Assembly: GCA_965198795.1 (NCBI GenBank)
Contig: OZ240674.1
Location: 1,488,001 to 1,552,000 of the forward strand
Reading direction: 5' to 3'
DNA from: G965198795 sp965198795
GTDB lineage: Bacteria > Pseudomonadota > Alphaproteobacteria > Rhodospirillales > Casp-alpha2
DNA length: 64,000 nt
Made by a program: the position numbers and the translations under genes
Notes under the pieces: model-generated
What the model was told of the DNA's origin: nothing
Databases searched by the model: none
Seen by the model: the letters and a program-made list of their open reading frames with translations, nothing else
Part shown: positions 8,424 to 19,388 of the stretch, piece after piece
Layout: the number at the start of each line of letters is the position of its first letter
Position numbering within the stretch: the first letter of the stretch is position 1

Positions 8424-8687
8424 ATGAGGATGACCGCTGGCAGTTTTCGGCGTTGGCGGAAGCGTTTGAAGCTTTCGCAAAAAGACGCGGCGAGGGTTCT
8501 GGGCCTGAAGTCCCGGATTATCCAATATTACGAAAAGGGGGAACGGGACGGCAAGGCCGTTGAGATTCCTCTGTCCGTCCGGCTGGCGTGCCACGCCGTC
8601 GAACAGGGAGTTTCCGATTTCGATGGGGAAGAAACCAGTTCGTTCAAGAGCGGGAAAGCCTGTAAAGGCGGCGGCCAGCGCGGCTAG
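8424..8687 (+). CDS. Xre-family helix-turn-helix regulator
   Basis: Predicted 87-residue DNA-binding protein. The helix-turn-helix covers about residues 6-40 (FRRWRKRLKLSQKDAARVLG, then a recognition helix and YYEKGERDG), as in short Xre/Cro-type proteins. The frame is open further upstream to just after the ParA fragment, but sequence before the ATG at 8424 is not domain-like; ATG 8430 is an alternative. The gene lies in the same orientation as the ParA remnant and overlaps the convergent polyprenyl synthase gene by 4 bp. It may have regulated the lost element. Confidence 0.75.
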   Translation: MRMTAGSFRRWRKRLKLSQKDAARVLGLKSRIIQYYEKGERDGKAVEIPLSVRLACHAVEQGVSDFDGEETSSFKSGKACKGGGQRG

Positions 8688-9700
8688 TAGGCCCGTTCGA
8701 TCGCGAAATCCAGCAGATCCAGCAGAGCGGACCTGGCGTCGCCGTCGGGAAATATTCCAAGGGCGTCGCGGGCGACGGCGCCGTAGTGGCGTGCTCTGTC
8801 AATGGTGTCTTTCAGGGCGCCGTGATTTTCCATTAACCTAATGGCGCGCTCGAAATCACCGTCTTCCTGTTTCAAGTCCTCAAGCGCGCGGCGCAGGAAC
8901 ACGCGGTCCTCGTCGGTGCCGCGACGGAAGGTCAGGATGACCGGCAACGAAATTTTACCTTCGCGGAAATCATCGCCCACCGCTTTGCCCAGTTCCGCTT
9001 GCTTGGCGGAATAATCCAACACGTCGTCAATTAACTGGAACGCAACGCCGAGGTTCATGCCGTAGGTGCGGAGCGCCTCTTCCTCGACCTTGGGGCGGTC
9101 CGAGACAACGGCGCCAATTTGACAGGCGGCCGCAAACAGAGCGGCTGTCTTGGCCGAGATCACTTCCAGATAGGCGTCCTCGCCCGTATCCGTGTCGTTT
9201 GTGGTCATCAATTGCATGACCTCGCCCTCCGCGATAACTGCGGAGGCGTCGGACAGAATTTTCAGAACTTCCAAAGAACCGTCCGCCACCATGACTTGAA
9301 AGGCGCGGCTGAACAGGAAGTCACCGACCAGAACGGACGGTTTGTTGCCCCAGAGCGCATTGGCGCTCTCCCGGCCCCGGCGGAGTCCGCTTTCATCGAC
9401 GACATCGTCATGCAGTAAGGTCGCGGTATGGATGAACTCGACACAAGCAGCCAAGTTAACGTGCCGGCTTCCTTGATAGCCGCAGAGACGCGCGGCCGCC
9501 AGCGTCAGGATGGGGCGCAGACGCTTGCCGCCCGCCGCCACGATATGGCTGGCCAGTCGAGGGATCAGCGCGACCGGACTTTCCATCCGATGCGCAATCA
9601 CCTCATTCACCGCCCTGAGGTCATCGGCGACCAAGGAGGTGAGCTTGCCGAGCGCCGCTTTCTTTTCGCGCCCGCCTTCAAGGTTAACAACGACTGCCAA
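8684..9700 (-). CDS. ispB: Trans-polyprenyl diphosphate synthase (octa/decaprenyl)
   Basis: A 338-residue enzyme that elongates farnesyl diphosphate with isopentenyl diphosphate to the long side chain of ubiquinone. Both aspartate-rich motifs are present: DDVVD at about 98-102 and DDVLD at about 225-229, with GGKRLRP at about 57-63 for isopentenyl binding. The open frame extends upstream to 9928, but that part is unlike the family. The start chosen is the TTG at 9700 (protein begins with an AVVVNLEG segment), where homologs normally begin. Chain length (C40 versus C50) cannot be settled; C50 is common in alphaproteobacteria. Divergent from the DUF2007 gene. Confidence 0.92.
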   Translation of the reverse strand: MAVVVNLEGGREKKAALGKLTSLVADDLRAVNEVIAHRMESPVALIPRLASHIVAAGGKRLRPILTLAAARLCGYQGSRHVNLAACVEFIHTATLLHDDVVDESGLRRGRESANALWGNKPSVLVGDFLFSRAFQVMVADGSLEVLKILSDASAVIAEGEVMQLMTTNDTDTGEDAYLEVISAKTAALFAAACQIGAVVSDRPKVEEEALRTYGMNLGVAFQLIDDVLDYSAKQAELGKAVGDDFREGKISLPVILTFRRGTDEDRVFLRRALEDLKQEDGDFERAIRLMENHGALKDTIDRARHYGAVARDALGIFPDGDARSALLDLLDFAIERAY

Positions 9701-9814
9701 CGGTGTTTCTGTCCTTATGCAGTCAATTCGGTCTAGGATGCCGTCCCGTGGCGGAGCATAGAAGCGAAACAGGCCGCGGGCAAGGGCGTGGTCCGTGTGG
9801 ACTGGGCGGCGCGC

Positions 9815-10063
9815 ATGGGAGTAACGGGTTTGGTTGAACTCTATCGAACGAACGATCCGGTGCTGATGAGCTGGATGCGCGCCCGCCTGGCGGCGATTAA
9901 TATTGAGGCGTTGGTGCTCGACCAACACACCAGCATTTTAGAAGGCAGCATCAGCGCGATTCAAAGCCGTATAATGGTGGATGACGACGACCTTCCGCGC
10001 GCCAGACAGGTTTTGCGCGAAGCGGATGAAATCGCCCGCGGGGTGCGGGATCCCTTGGATTAA
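9815..10063 (+). CDS. DUF2007 domain protein
   Basis: An 82-residue protein beginning at ATG 9815 (GTG 9788 is an alternative). The sequence LYRTNDPVLMSWMRARL, then LVLDQHTSILEGS and VDDDDLPRARQVL, is typical of the DUF2007 family (putative signal-transducing, ferredoxin-like fold). It ends 5 bp before the GTG start of the TrmN6-like gene, so the two are probably one operon. Molecular function of the family is not established. Confidence 0.85.
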   Translation: MGVTGLVELYRTNDPVLMSWMRARLAAINIEALVLDQHTSILEGSISAIQSRIMVDDDDLPRARQVLREADEIARGVRDPLD

Positions 10064-10068
10064 CGCTC

Positions 10069-10842
10069 GTGGCCGACTCCCCGGTTTCTTTCCAAACAGA
10101 ACAGACCAGGCTGTTGGGCGGCCGTGTTGCGTGTCTACAGCCGGTGAAAGGGTACCGTACCGCCATTGACGCCGTATTGATGGCGGCGGCGGTGCCGGCG
10201 AAACCGGGTGACAGGGTGTTGGAATTCGGCGCCGGCGTGGGCGCCGCAGCCTATTGTTTGACGGCGCGGGCGCCGGAGTGCCAGGTGACGGGCGTCGATA
10301 ATCAGCCCGACCTGATCGCTCTTGCGAAAAGTGCGCGCGCGCTCAATGACTCCGGGAACGTCCCGACCTTCGATTGCCGGGATGTGAAGAGCTTTCTCAA
10401 GCCACCTTCGGCGCCGGTCGATCATGTTATGATGAATCCGCCTTACCGGCGCCCGGATCAGGGCACGCCGCCGCCGGACCCTCTGAAACGCGCCGCGATG
10501 GTGGAAGGTGGAACAAGCCTGTCTCAATGGATTGACGCGGCCTTTACGCAAACGCGCGACGGCGGAACGGTCACCGTGGTTTTCGATTGGGCCAGAGTGC
10601 GGGAATTTTTGGCGGCCGCGGGGCGGCGCCCGAACAGCGCCGTCATTCTTCCTTTTTTAGGAAAAAAATCTTCATCAAGGCCAAAGCGCTTCATATATCA
10701 GGGCGTTAAAGGTGATTCAGGCCGTGTCGGGCGGATGGCGCCATTCGTTCTGCATGAAGAAAACGGCGCCTTCACGGAAGCGGCGAACGCATGCTTGAGA
10801 GACGCCAAACCATTGATTTTTCAGTTGAATGACAGTCCATAA
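10069..10842 (+). CDS. TrmN6-like tRNA1(Val) A37 N6-methyltransferase family protein
   Basis: A 257-residue class I SAM-dependent methyltransferase. SAM-binding motif I is LEFGAGVGAA (51-60), and the N6-adenine methylase motif NPPY is at 123-126, followed by a PLKRAAMVEG segment characteristic of the TrmN6/YfiC family that modifies A37 of tRNA-Val. Translation starts at GTG 10069, only 5 bp after the DUF2007 stop, suggesting coupling. Substrate is inferred from the family. Confidence 0.88.
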   Translation: MADSPVSFQTEQTRLLGGRVACLQPVKGYRTAIDAVLMAAAVPAKPGDRVLEFGAGVGAAAYCLTARAPECQVTGVDNQPDLIALAKSARALNDSGNVPTFDCRDVKSFLKPPSAPVDHVMMNPPYRRPDQGTPPPDPLKRAAMVEGGTSLSQWIDAAFTQTRDGGTVTVVFDWARVREFLAAAGRRPNSAVILPFLGKKSSSRPKRFIYQGVKGDSGRVGRMAPFVLHEENGAFTEAANACLRDAKPLIFQLNDSP

Positions 10843-10984
10843 ATTTACCCGCCAATTTATCACATGAAAACCGCCCGGGGTTTGCCGTCCCGGCCTGGGG
10901 AATCCGTCTTTACCGCCGAATGGAGAGCCGGTTCACACGGTTGGCGCGTCTTGACCCGCCCGCGCCTTGGTCCATATCCGATTC

Positions 10985-11797
10985 ATGATGAGTCCATTCA
11001 ATCGCCCGCCAACGGTCGCCATCCTGCGCCTCAGCGGCGTCATCGGCGCCATGGGGCCCATTCGCAACGGTTTATCCCTGGAGGGGACGGAGCGCCTCAT
11101 CGAACGGGCTTTCAAACTGAAACGCCTGAAAGCGGTCGCCCTTGCCGTCAATTCACCGGGCGGCTCGCCCGTGCAGTCCGCCTTGATCGCGGGACGTATT
11201 CGTCAGCTTGCGGACGAAACCGAAACGCCTGTGATCGCCTTCGCCGAGGACGTGGCCGCGTCGGGCGGCTACTGGCTTGCATGCGCGGGGGACGAAATTT
11301 ACGCCGACGCGTCCTCCGTCGTCGGCTCCATCGGTGTGGTGTCCGGCGGCTTCGGCTTCGTTGACGCCATCGCCAAGCTTGGAATCGAGCGGCGTCTGCG
11401 CACGTCGGGCAATAAGAAGGCCATGTTGGATCCATTTAGCCCCCAAAATCCCGAGCACCTGGAGCATCTGAAAGCGCTTCAGAGCGATATTCACGAAAGC
11501 TTCAAGGGCCATGTTCGATCCCGGCGCGGGGATAAGCTGAAGGGAGAGGAGGACGAACTGTTCTCCGGCGCGTTCTGGACCGGCGGCAAAGGCGTTGAAC
11601 TGGGGTTGATCGACGCCCTGGGCGATCTTCGCACGGTCATGCGCGAGAAATTCGGCGAGAATGTCCGTTTCGTTCCCGTCACCGGGCGGAAAGGCTGGCT
11701 GCGGCGAAAACTCGGCGGCCAAACGCTGGACAATCTTCCCGGCGCGGCCCTGGCCGCCGTCGAGGACCGGCTGATGTGGAAGCGTTTTGGGCTTTGA
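10985..11797 (+). CDS. S49 family serine peptidase (SppA/SohB-like)
   Basis: A 270-residue peptidase of the signal-peptide-peptidase A group. Motifs: AVNSPGGS (about 54-61), the nucleophile in AASGGYW (Ser93) and the general-base lysine about 51 residues later (Lys144 or Lys145 in SGNKKAML), followed by FWTGGKGVELGLID. It lacks the duplicated N-terminal half of long SppA and has no obvious signal anchor, unlike E. coli SohB. ATG 10985 or 10988 is the likely start; the upstream TTG 10967 has less support. It likely degrades leftover signal peptides or membrane-protein fragments. Confidence 0.9.
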   Translation: MMSPFNRPPTVAILRLSGVIGAMGPIRNGLSLEGTERLIERAFKLKRLKAVALAVNSPGGSPVQSALIAGRIRQLADETETPVIAFAEDVAASGGYWLACAGDEIYADASSVVGSIGVVSGGFGFVDAIAKLGIERRLRTSGNKKAMLDPFSPQNPEHLEHLKALQSDIHESFKGHVRSRRGDKLKGEEDELFSGAFWTGGKGVELGLIDALGDLRTVMREKFGENVRFVPVTGRKGWLRRKLGGQTLDNLPGAALAAVEDRLMWKRFGL

Positions 11798-11826
11798 CCG
11801 GGTGATCCCTGTAAATTTGAATTGTC

Positions 11827-11960
11827 ACCCCCGGCGAAAGCCGGCGGCCCATCCCGGACATTGGAGACCGCTCTTTGCCCTACCCGCCCCATCCGCCTTT
11901 GCGAACGTGACATGTTTCGCGGGCCCGGGTTTCCTTGACCCAAGCCGTTTCAGCGCCTAA
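11827..11960. repeat. Diverged copy of the TGTCAYYCCCGSC intergenic repeat
   Basis: The spacer after the S49 peptidase gene begins TTGTCACCCCCGGCGAAAGC, with the CCGGCGAAAGCCGG hairpin common to intergenic palindromic repeats elsewhere in this window (13488, 24301, 44015). The rest of the spacer carries no recognisable gene. Confidence 0.5.
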
Positions 11961-11969
11961 AAGCCGGAA

Positions 11970-12242
11970 ATGTTCGGGTTTTCCATCGGCAAAGTGATAT
12001 TCACCGTCGCGGCCATCGTCGCCGTTTGGTACGCGTTCAAGATTATTGGCCGCCTTCAAGCCCGTCAACAGGAGTTGAAGGAACTGCGGGAAAGAGAAGA
12101 CGCGCGCGCCGCGAAAGAGGCGGGGAGAACCGCCGCCTCACCGGAAGTCAAGGAAATGGTGAAATGCCGCGTGTGCGAATCCTTTATCGCGGAATCCAGC
12201 ACGCGTAATTGCGGCAGGGAAAACTGTCCTTATCCTGGATAA
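11970..12242 (+). CDS. Small membrane protein with C-terminal four-cysteine motif
   Basis: A 90-residue protein: one transmembrane helix (about residues 8-26), a charged Arg/Glu-rich coiled segment (29-52), and a C-terminal CRVC...CGRENC motif (Cys66, Cys69, Cys81, Cys86) with the spacing of a small zinc ribbon. Topology with the cysteines in the cytoplasm is likely given the positive charges after the helix. The closing CPYPG is reminiscent of uncharacterised alphaproteobacterial proteins. Function unknown. Confidence 0.75.
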   Translation: MFGFSIGKVIFTVAAIVAVWYAFKIIGRLQARQQELKELREREDARAAKEAGRTAASPEVKEMVKCRVCESFIAESSTRNCGRENCPYPG

Positions 12243-12566
12243 ACGGCCAGCGGCGATGACGGCGTTGTATCATGATCGTTGAATTGGAAACGCGGCCCTG
12301 GACCATAAGCGCCGAGGCCGATTCATGAATGCCTCAAACCGCCGGTTATCCGATGGTTTGGACGCGCTCCCCGGGCGATCCGTGTGATGCTGTTTCTGGA
12401 ATTGCAATCGCGTGTCCAGGGCCGGGATTGATGAGGCCAGCCCCCAAGCACGCCTTGACCCGCCTAGCCCCAAGTCCTATTTTCTCGCGCTGCGGTAAGA
12501 GCCGACCTTGACGTTTTTGCCTCCTCTGAACAGAACGAATGGGGCTGTCCCGGACAGCCTGCTTCC
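12243..12566. other. Spacer upstream of glyQ with a perfect palindrome
   Basis: About 320 bp without a supported gene. Near its end, GGCTGTCC-C-GGACAGCC (12543-12559) is a perfect 8-bp inverted repeat ending 7 bp before the glyQ ATG, where a ribosome-binding site would be expected and none is seen. It could be an operator or an mRNA structure controlling glyQ translation. Confidence 0.45.
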
Positions 12567-13469
12567 ATGGCGCATACCAAGGGCGCGAAGCCCAGCTTTC
12601 AATCCATCATTTTGAACCTCAGCCGGTTTTGGGCGGAGCGGGGCTGTGTGATTCTTCAGCCCTACGATATGGAAGTGGGCGCGGGAACCTTTCATCCGGC
12701 GACCACGCTACGCTCGCTGGGCCGCGCTGATGATGTCTGGAATTGCGCTTACGTGCAGCCGTCCCGCCGCCCGGCGGACGGCCGCTATGGCGAGAATCCG
12801 AACCGTATGCAGCACTACTACCAGTACCAAGTCCTGATGAAGCCGAGTCCGGCGGACATTCAGAACCTTTATCTCGAGTCCCTTCGCGTCATTGGCGTCG
12901 ATTCGGACATGCACGATATCCGCTTCGTCGAAGATGACTGGGAAAGCCCGACGCTGGGCGCGTGGGGCCTCGGCTGGGAAGTTTGGTGCGACGGCATGGA
13001 AGTCACCCAATTCACCTATTTCCAACAGGTGGGCGGTTACGACTGCGACCCCGTTCCGGTCGAACTGACCTATGGACTGGAGCGCCTCGCCATGCATGTC
13101 CAAGGCGTCGAGAACATCTATGACCTGGATTGGGACGGCGTGCCGGGGGACAGGGGCGGCAAGGTCTATGGCGACGTGTTTAAACAGGCCGAGGCCGAAC
13201 ATTCTACCTATAACTTCGAGATCGCCGACACGGAAATGCTTCGCCGTCATTTCGAGGACGCCGAAAAGGAATGCGCGGCGATTTTGAAGCGCGGGCTTCC
13301 GCTGCCAGCTTATGACTACTGCCTGAAGGCGTCGCATCTGTTCAATCTGTTGGACGCGCGCGGCGTCATATCGGTCACCGAGCGTCAAGCCCTCATCCGC
13401 AAGGTCAGGGCTTTGGCGAAAGGGGCGGCGAGGGCCTGGCTTGACTCACAAGGGGTGGCGGTCGAATGA
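12567..13469 (+). CDS. glyQ: Glycyl-tRNA synthetase alpha subunit
   Basis: The 300-residue catalytic subunit of the alpha2-beta2 type glycyl-tRNA synthetase, which charges tRNA-Gly in the cytoplasm. Strong family features run through the whole length: QSIILNLSRFWAERGC near the start, QPYDMEVGAGTFHPAT, YVQPSRRPADGRYGENPNR, and WEVWCDGMEVTQFTYFQQ. Length is normal (about 300). No clear Shine-Dalgarno is seen before the ATG; a palindrome lies there instead. glyS follows about 105 bp downstream, separated by a palindromic repeat. Confidence 0.98.
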   Translation: MAHTKGAKPSFQSIILNLSRFWAERGCVILQPYDMEVGAGTFHPATTLRSLGRADDVWNCAYVQPSRRPADGRYGENPNRMQHYYQYQVLMKPSPADIQNLYLESLRVIGVDSDMHDIRFVEDDWESPTLGAWGLGWEVWCDGMEVTQFTYFQQVGGYDCDPVPVELTYGLERLAMHVQGVENIYDLDWDGVPGDRGGKVYGDVFKQAEAEHSTYNFEIADTEMLRRHFEDAEKECAAILKRGLPLPAYDYCLKASHLFNLLDARGVISVTERQALIRKVRALAKGAARAWLDSQGVAVE

Positions 13470-13487
13470 CGGTCATCTCGACACCCT

Positions 13488-13556
13488 TGTCATTCCCGCG
13501 AAAGCCGGCGTCAGGCCGGACCGTTGTTCCGGACTCCCGCCTTGGCGGGAATGACA
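13488..13556. repeat. Palindromic TGTCATTCCCGC repeat between glyQ and glyS
   Basis: The element starts TGTCATTCCCGC (13488-13499) and ends with the exact complement GCGGGAATGACA (13545-13556), with a second inner inverted repeat around CCGGAC. It belongs to the same family as 44015-44042 and 24301-24326. In mRNA it would form a long hairpin between the two synthetase subunits, possibly affecting glyS expression. Confidence 0.85.
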
Positions 13557-13575
13557 GGCTTGGAGCGGCGCGCTG

Positions 13576-15789
13576 ATGCCCGAACTCCTCATCGAACTCT
13601 TGTCCGAGGAAATCCCCGCCCGTATGCAAGTGAAGGCGGCGGAGGATCTGAAGCGCCTGGTCTGTGGCGGCCTGAAGGCCAATGGCCTGACGTTCACGGA
13701 CGCAAAGGCCCACTCCACGCCCCGCCGGCTGGCGTTGGTCGTTAACGGAGTTCCTGAAAAACAGCCGGATGTTTCCGAAGAGCGCCGCGGCCCCCCCGCC
13801 GGCGCGCTGGAAAAAGCCCGGGAGGGTTTCCGGAAATCGCTGCCCGAAGGCGCCGTCGTCGAGGAGCGTGAAACGCCGAAGGGCGCGTTCCTCTTCGCCA
13901 AGATTGAGAAAAAGGGTGAGCGGACGTCAGTGGTGCTTGCCTCGATTTTGCTTCATGACGTGCTCCACGGATTAATCTGGCCTAAATCGATGCGTTGGGG
14001 GGCTGGCCCGGAAAGCAGAATTCGCTGGGTGAGGCCATTGCACGGGATTTTAGCGGTTTTTCAGGGTCAAGTTTTCGGTGATGAACTCAAGGGTTCGGCT
14101 CGGTTTGAGAAAACCATGACCGGCAACCTAATTGTTTCCGGTGAGAAAATCAGTCTCGGGAACGTATCTCACGGCCACCGCTTCATGGCCCCCGAACCGT
14201 TCGAAGTCTCCGGCTTCGCGGATTACCAAGCCAAGCTGAGGGCGGCTTATGTCATTCTCGACCGGAACGAACGGAAAGCCGGGGTTTTGGCGGACGCTAG
14301 GGCGCTCTGCGACAAGGCCGGCGTCGTCTTGAAGGACGACGCCAACCTGCTGGAGGAAGTCGCCGGCCTGGTCGAATGGCCCGTGGTTCTGATGGGCGGC
14401 GTCGACGCGGAGTTCATGGAGTTGCCGGACGAGGTGCTGTCCGCGTCCATGAGGAAGCACCAGAAGTATTTCTCCACGCTGGATACAAGCGGCAAGCTGG
14501 CGCCGCGCTTCATCGTCGTCGCCAACCGGGAAACGGCTGACGGCGGCGCGCGGATTGTGGCGGGCAACGAACGCGTGCTTAGGGCGCGCCTGGCCGACGC
14601 CAAGTTCTTTTGGGACCAAGACCGGAAAACGCCGCTGGAAGCAAAATTGCCGCGGCTGGAAGAGCGGGTGTTTCACGCCAAGCTGGGTTCCGTCGCGGCC
14701 AAAGCCGAGCGCGTGACGAGATTGGCCGAAGCGCTCTGTGAGTTTATTCCCGGCGCGGATAAGAACCTTGCCGCCAGAGCGGCTAGACTGGCGAAAGCCG
14801 ACCTGTCCACCGGCATGGTTGGCGAGTTCGCGGACCTTCAGGGCGTGATGGGCGGCTATTACGCCCGTCACGACGGCGAGGCGGCGGAAGTCGCCCAGGC
14901 CGTCGCGGAACATTATTCGCCGCTGGGACCCGGCGACGCCTGCCCCGCGGCGCCCACGTCCGTCGCCGTCTCGTTGGCGGACAAGCTGGACACCCTGGTG
15001 GGCTTTTTCGCCATCGACGAGAAACCCACGGGCTCCAAAGACCCTTTCGCCCTTCGCCGCGCGGCGCTGGGCGTCATCCGTCTGGTGACGGAGAATGAAT
15101 TGCGCCTACCGCTGACACGGGTTTTGATGTTGGCGGGGAATTTTTTAATTTCCGGGGGGGCGGGTGATCGTCTTTCCTCGGGAGCGAAATATACGCTTGA
15201 GGGTTTTCCGCCGCCTGAACCGGAGAGCGAGGAAGAGAAAAAACTCCACCAAGACCTCCTCGCGTTTTTCGCCGACCGTCTCAAGGCGCACCTAAAAGAG
15301 ACCGGCGTGTCGCATGATAAGATCGACGCGGTGTTTTCCCGGCAAAACGGGAATGAGGGCGGCGAGGACGACTTGGCGCGCCTGCTGGCGAGGATCGAGG
15401 CGCTGGGTGATTTCCTCAAAACGGACGCCGGCGAAAACTTGCTCGCGGCCTATCGCCGTGCCGCCAATATATTGAAAATAGAAGAGAAAAGGGACGGAAC
15501 GTCCTATGCGGAGGCTCCGGACGCTGGCCGGCTCGCCCAGGCGGAAGAGGTGGCGCTGTATGAGGCGCTCGCAAAAACCGGCCCGGACATCGAACAAGCC
15601 GTCGCCGAGGAACGCTTCGCCGACGCCATGGCCGGTCTGGCCAGACTGCGGGCCCCGGTGGACGCCTTTTTCGATGGGGTGACCGTCAACGCGGACGACA
15701 GGGATGTCCGCGTGAACAGATTGAAACTGCTGTCGATGATCCGGGGCGCCTTGGAGGGCGTCGCGGATTTCTCGAAGATCGAGGGGTAA
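13576..15789 (+). CDS. glyS: Glycyl-tRNA synthetase beta subunit
   Basis: The 737-residue beta subunit that recognises tRNA-Gly and partners GlyQ. It begins with the family signature MPELLIELLSEEIPARMQ. It contains RWVRPLHGILAVF and EWPVVLMG segments, the HKYFSTLD-type region (KHQKYFSTLD), a metal-binding HD-like stretch, and a C-terminal anticodon-binding region ending RLKLLSMIRGALEGVADFSKIEG-like. It is slightly longer than the roughly 690 residues usual for the family, mainly through the acidic insert EPESEEEKK near residue 555. Same operon direction as glyQ. Confidence 0.97.
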   Translation: MPELLIELLSEEIPARMQVKAAEDLKRLVCGGLKANGLTFTDAKAHSTPRRLALVVNGVPEKQPDVSEERRGPPAGALEKAREGFRKSLPEGAVVEERETPKGAFLFAKIEKKGERTSVVLASILLHDVLHGLIWPKSMRWGAGPESRIRWVRPLHGILAVFQGQVFGDELKGSARFEKTMTGNLIVSGEKISLGNVSHGHRFMAPEPFEVSGFADYQAKLRAAYVILDRNERKAGVLADARALCDKAGVVLKDDANLLEEVAGLVEWPVVLMGGVDAEFMELPDEVLSASMRKHQKYFSTLDTSGKLAPRFIVVANRETADGGARIVAGNERVLRARLADAKFFWDQDRKTPLEAKLPRLEERVFHAKLGSVAAKAERVTRLAEALCEFIPGADKNLAARAARLAKADLSTGMVGEFADLQGVMGGYYARHDGEAAEVAQAVAEHYSPLGPGDACPAAPTSVAVSLADKLDTLVGFFAIDEKPTGSKDPFALRRAALGVIRLVTENELRLPLTRVLMLAGNFLISGGAGDRLSSGAKYTLEGFPPPEPESEEEKKLHQDLLAFFADRLKAHLKETGVSHDKIDAVFSRQNGNEGGEDDLARLLARIEALGDFLKTDAGENLLAAYRRAANILKIEEKRDGTSYAEAPDAGRLAQAEEVALYEALAKTGPDIEQAVAEERFADAMAGLARLRAPVDAFFDGVTVNADDRDVRVNRLKLLSMIRGALEGVADFSKIEG

Positions 15790-15957
15790 GAGATTTGCGC
15801 GGCGGCCAGCTTTTCACCGCCGCGAAGGCGGAGGTCTGGATCGCGGATAAACGCGCGGCCATGACCATGAGGACAAGGAGCATGGTGTCCTTTGAACGAA
15901 CTGGACTGGACCGGACGCCCGCCTGTGCGGGCATGATAAAAGTGAGCGAGTAACACG
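15790..15957. repeat. Short spacer with degenerate palindromic repeat upstream of ppdK
   Basis: The spacer contains a GCGGCGG/CCGCCGC stem-loop just after glyS (15800-15824), which lacks a T-run and so is a weak terminator candidate, and degraded pieces of the CCCGCxxxxGCGGG repeat (for example GCCCGCCTGTGCGGGC near 15914-15929). A GAGCGAG sequence precedes the ppdK start. Confidence 0.4.
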
Positions 15958-18618
<2,661 letters not shown>

Positions 18619-18682
18619 TCCCCCTCCGCTATCCGATAACCGCGCCTGTGGGGGTGATCGGCACTGACGGCGAGGGCCGGCG

Positions 18683-19360
18683 TCAACGGGCGGAGGACCA
18701 ACGCTCGCGCCTGACAAAGAAAGTGTAATCCGGCAGCAATGGGTCTTCTTCCATCACCGCGCCGGGTGATAACTCGCGCCGGCAAAATTCCAGATAATCC
18801 GCGCCATTGATATAAAACAGGCCGGGACAACGCTCGATCGAGTCGCTGCGCAGGAGATTGAAGGCGAGACCTTTACGGGTTTTCGACCAAAGCTGCCTCA
18901 GGCTGTCTTTGATGAGGCGGTCCCAGTCGTCTTCGTTGGCCCGCAGATGCATGTTGAACGTGCCGCAGGCAAAGGTGAAATCGCCGGGCTCCGTTACCGT
19001 GATGTGTTGAATAAAGCGCGCGCGGGGATCAATCGTTCGCTGTTTGGCTTCTTCGATCATCTTTTTCGACATGTCGTAGCCGATGTATCGGCCCCGCCGG
19101 AGTGGCGGCTTGTCAGCCAGAAAGTCGAAGAAAGCGCCATAACCACAGCCGAAATCATTGATCGTCAGGCCACCAGCCTCATCCACATCGTCAAAGATAC
19201 GATAGAGCGTTTCGAAGCGCAGAAGTTGGTTGCCGCCGCTTTTCCAAAAGACCGCGCGCGGGTCATCGCCATATTGGTTCAGCCTGCGTTCAAAGGCTTG
19301 CGCCACGGGGGCGAGCATTCGGGCCGTTTTGCGAAACCGGTCGAACAACATGTCTTCCAT
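18683..19360 (-). CDS. Class I SAM-dependent methyltransferase
   Basis: A 225-residue protein with a SAM-binding glycine-rich loop (INDFGCGYGAFFDFL) followed by GRYIGYDMSKKMIEEAK, where the Asp would bind the SAM ribose, and a TFACGTFNMHL post-motif. The substrate is not evident. The start is taken at ATG 19360 because the open frame upstream overlaps the ygfZ gene and is not family-like; ATG 19351, preceded by GGAAGA, is an alternative. It follows ygfZ on the same strand by 28 bp and is convergent with ppdK. Confidence 0.8.
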   Translation of the reverse strand: MEDMLFDRFRKTARMLAPVAQAFERRLNQYGDDPRAVFWKSGGNQLLRFETLYRIFDDVDEAGGLTINDFGCGYGAFFDFLADKPPLRRGRYIGYDMSKKMIEEAKQRTIDPRARFIQHITVTEPGDFTFACGTFNMHLRANEDDWDRLIKDSLRQLWSKTRKGLAFNLLRSDSIERCPGLFYINGADYLEFCRRELSPGAVMEEDPLLPDYTFFVRRERWSSAR

Positions 19361-19388
19361 GTAACACGGCTGAGACAAGGGAGAAGAC

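Noticed and set aside
14128..14913. 261-codon minus-strand frame inside glyS
   Set aside because: Antisense shadow of a conserved gene with low-complexity composition. The same applies to long frames at 12708-13388 (glyQ), 37222-38322 (M24 gene), 40316-41350 (prs) and 20460-21521 (GT9 gene).
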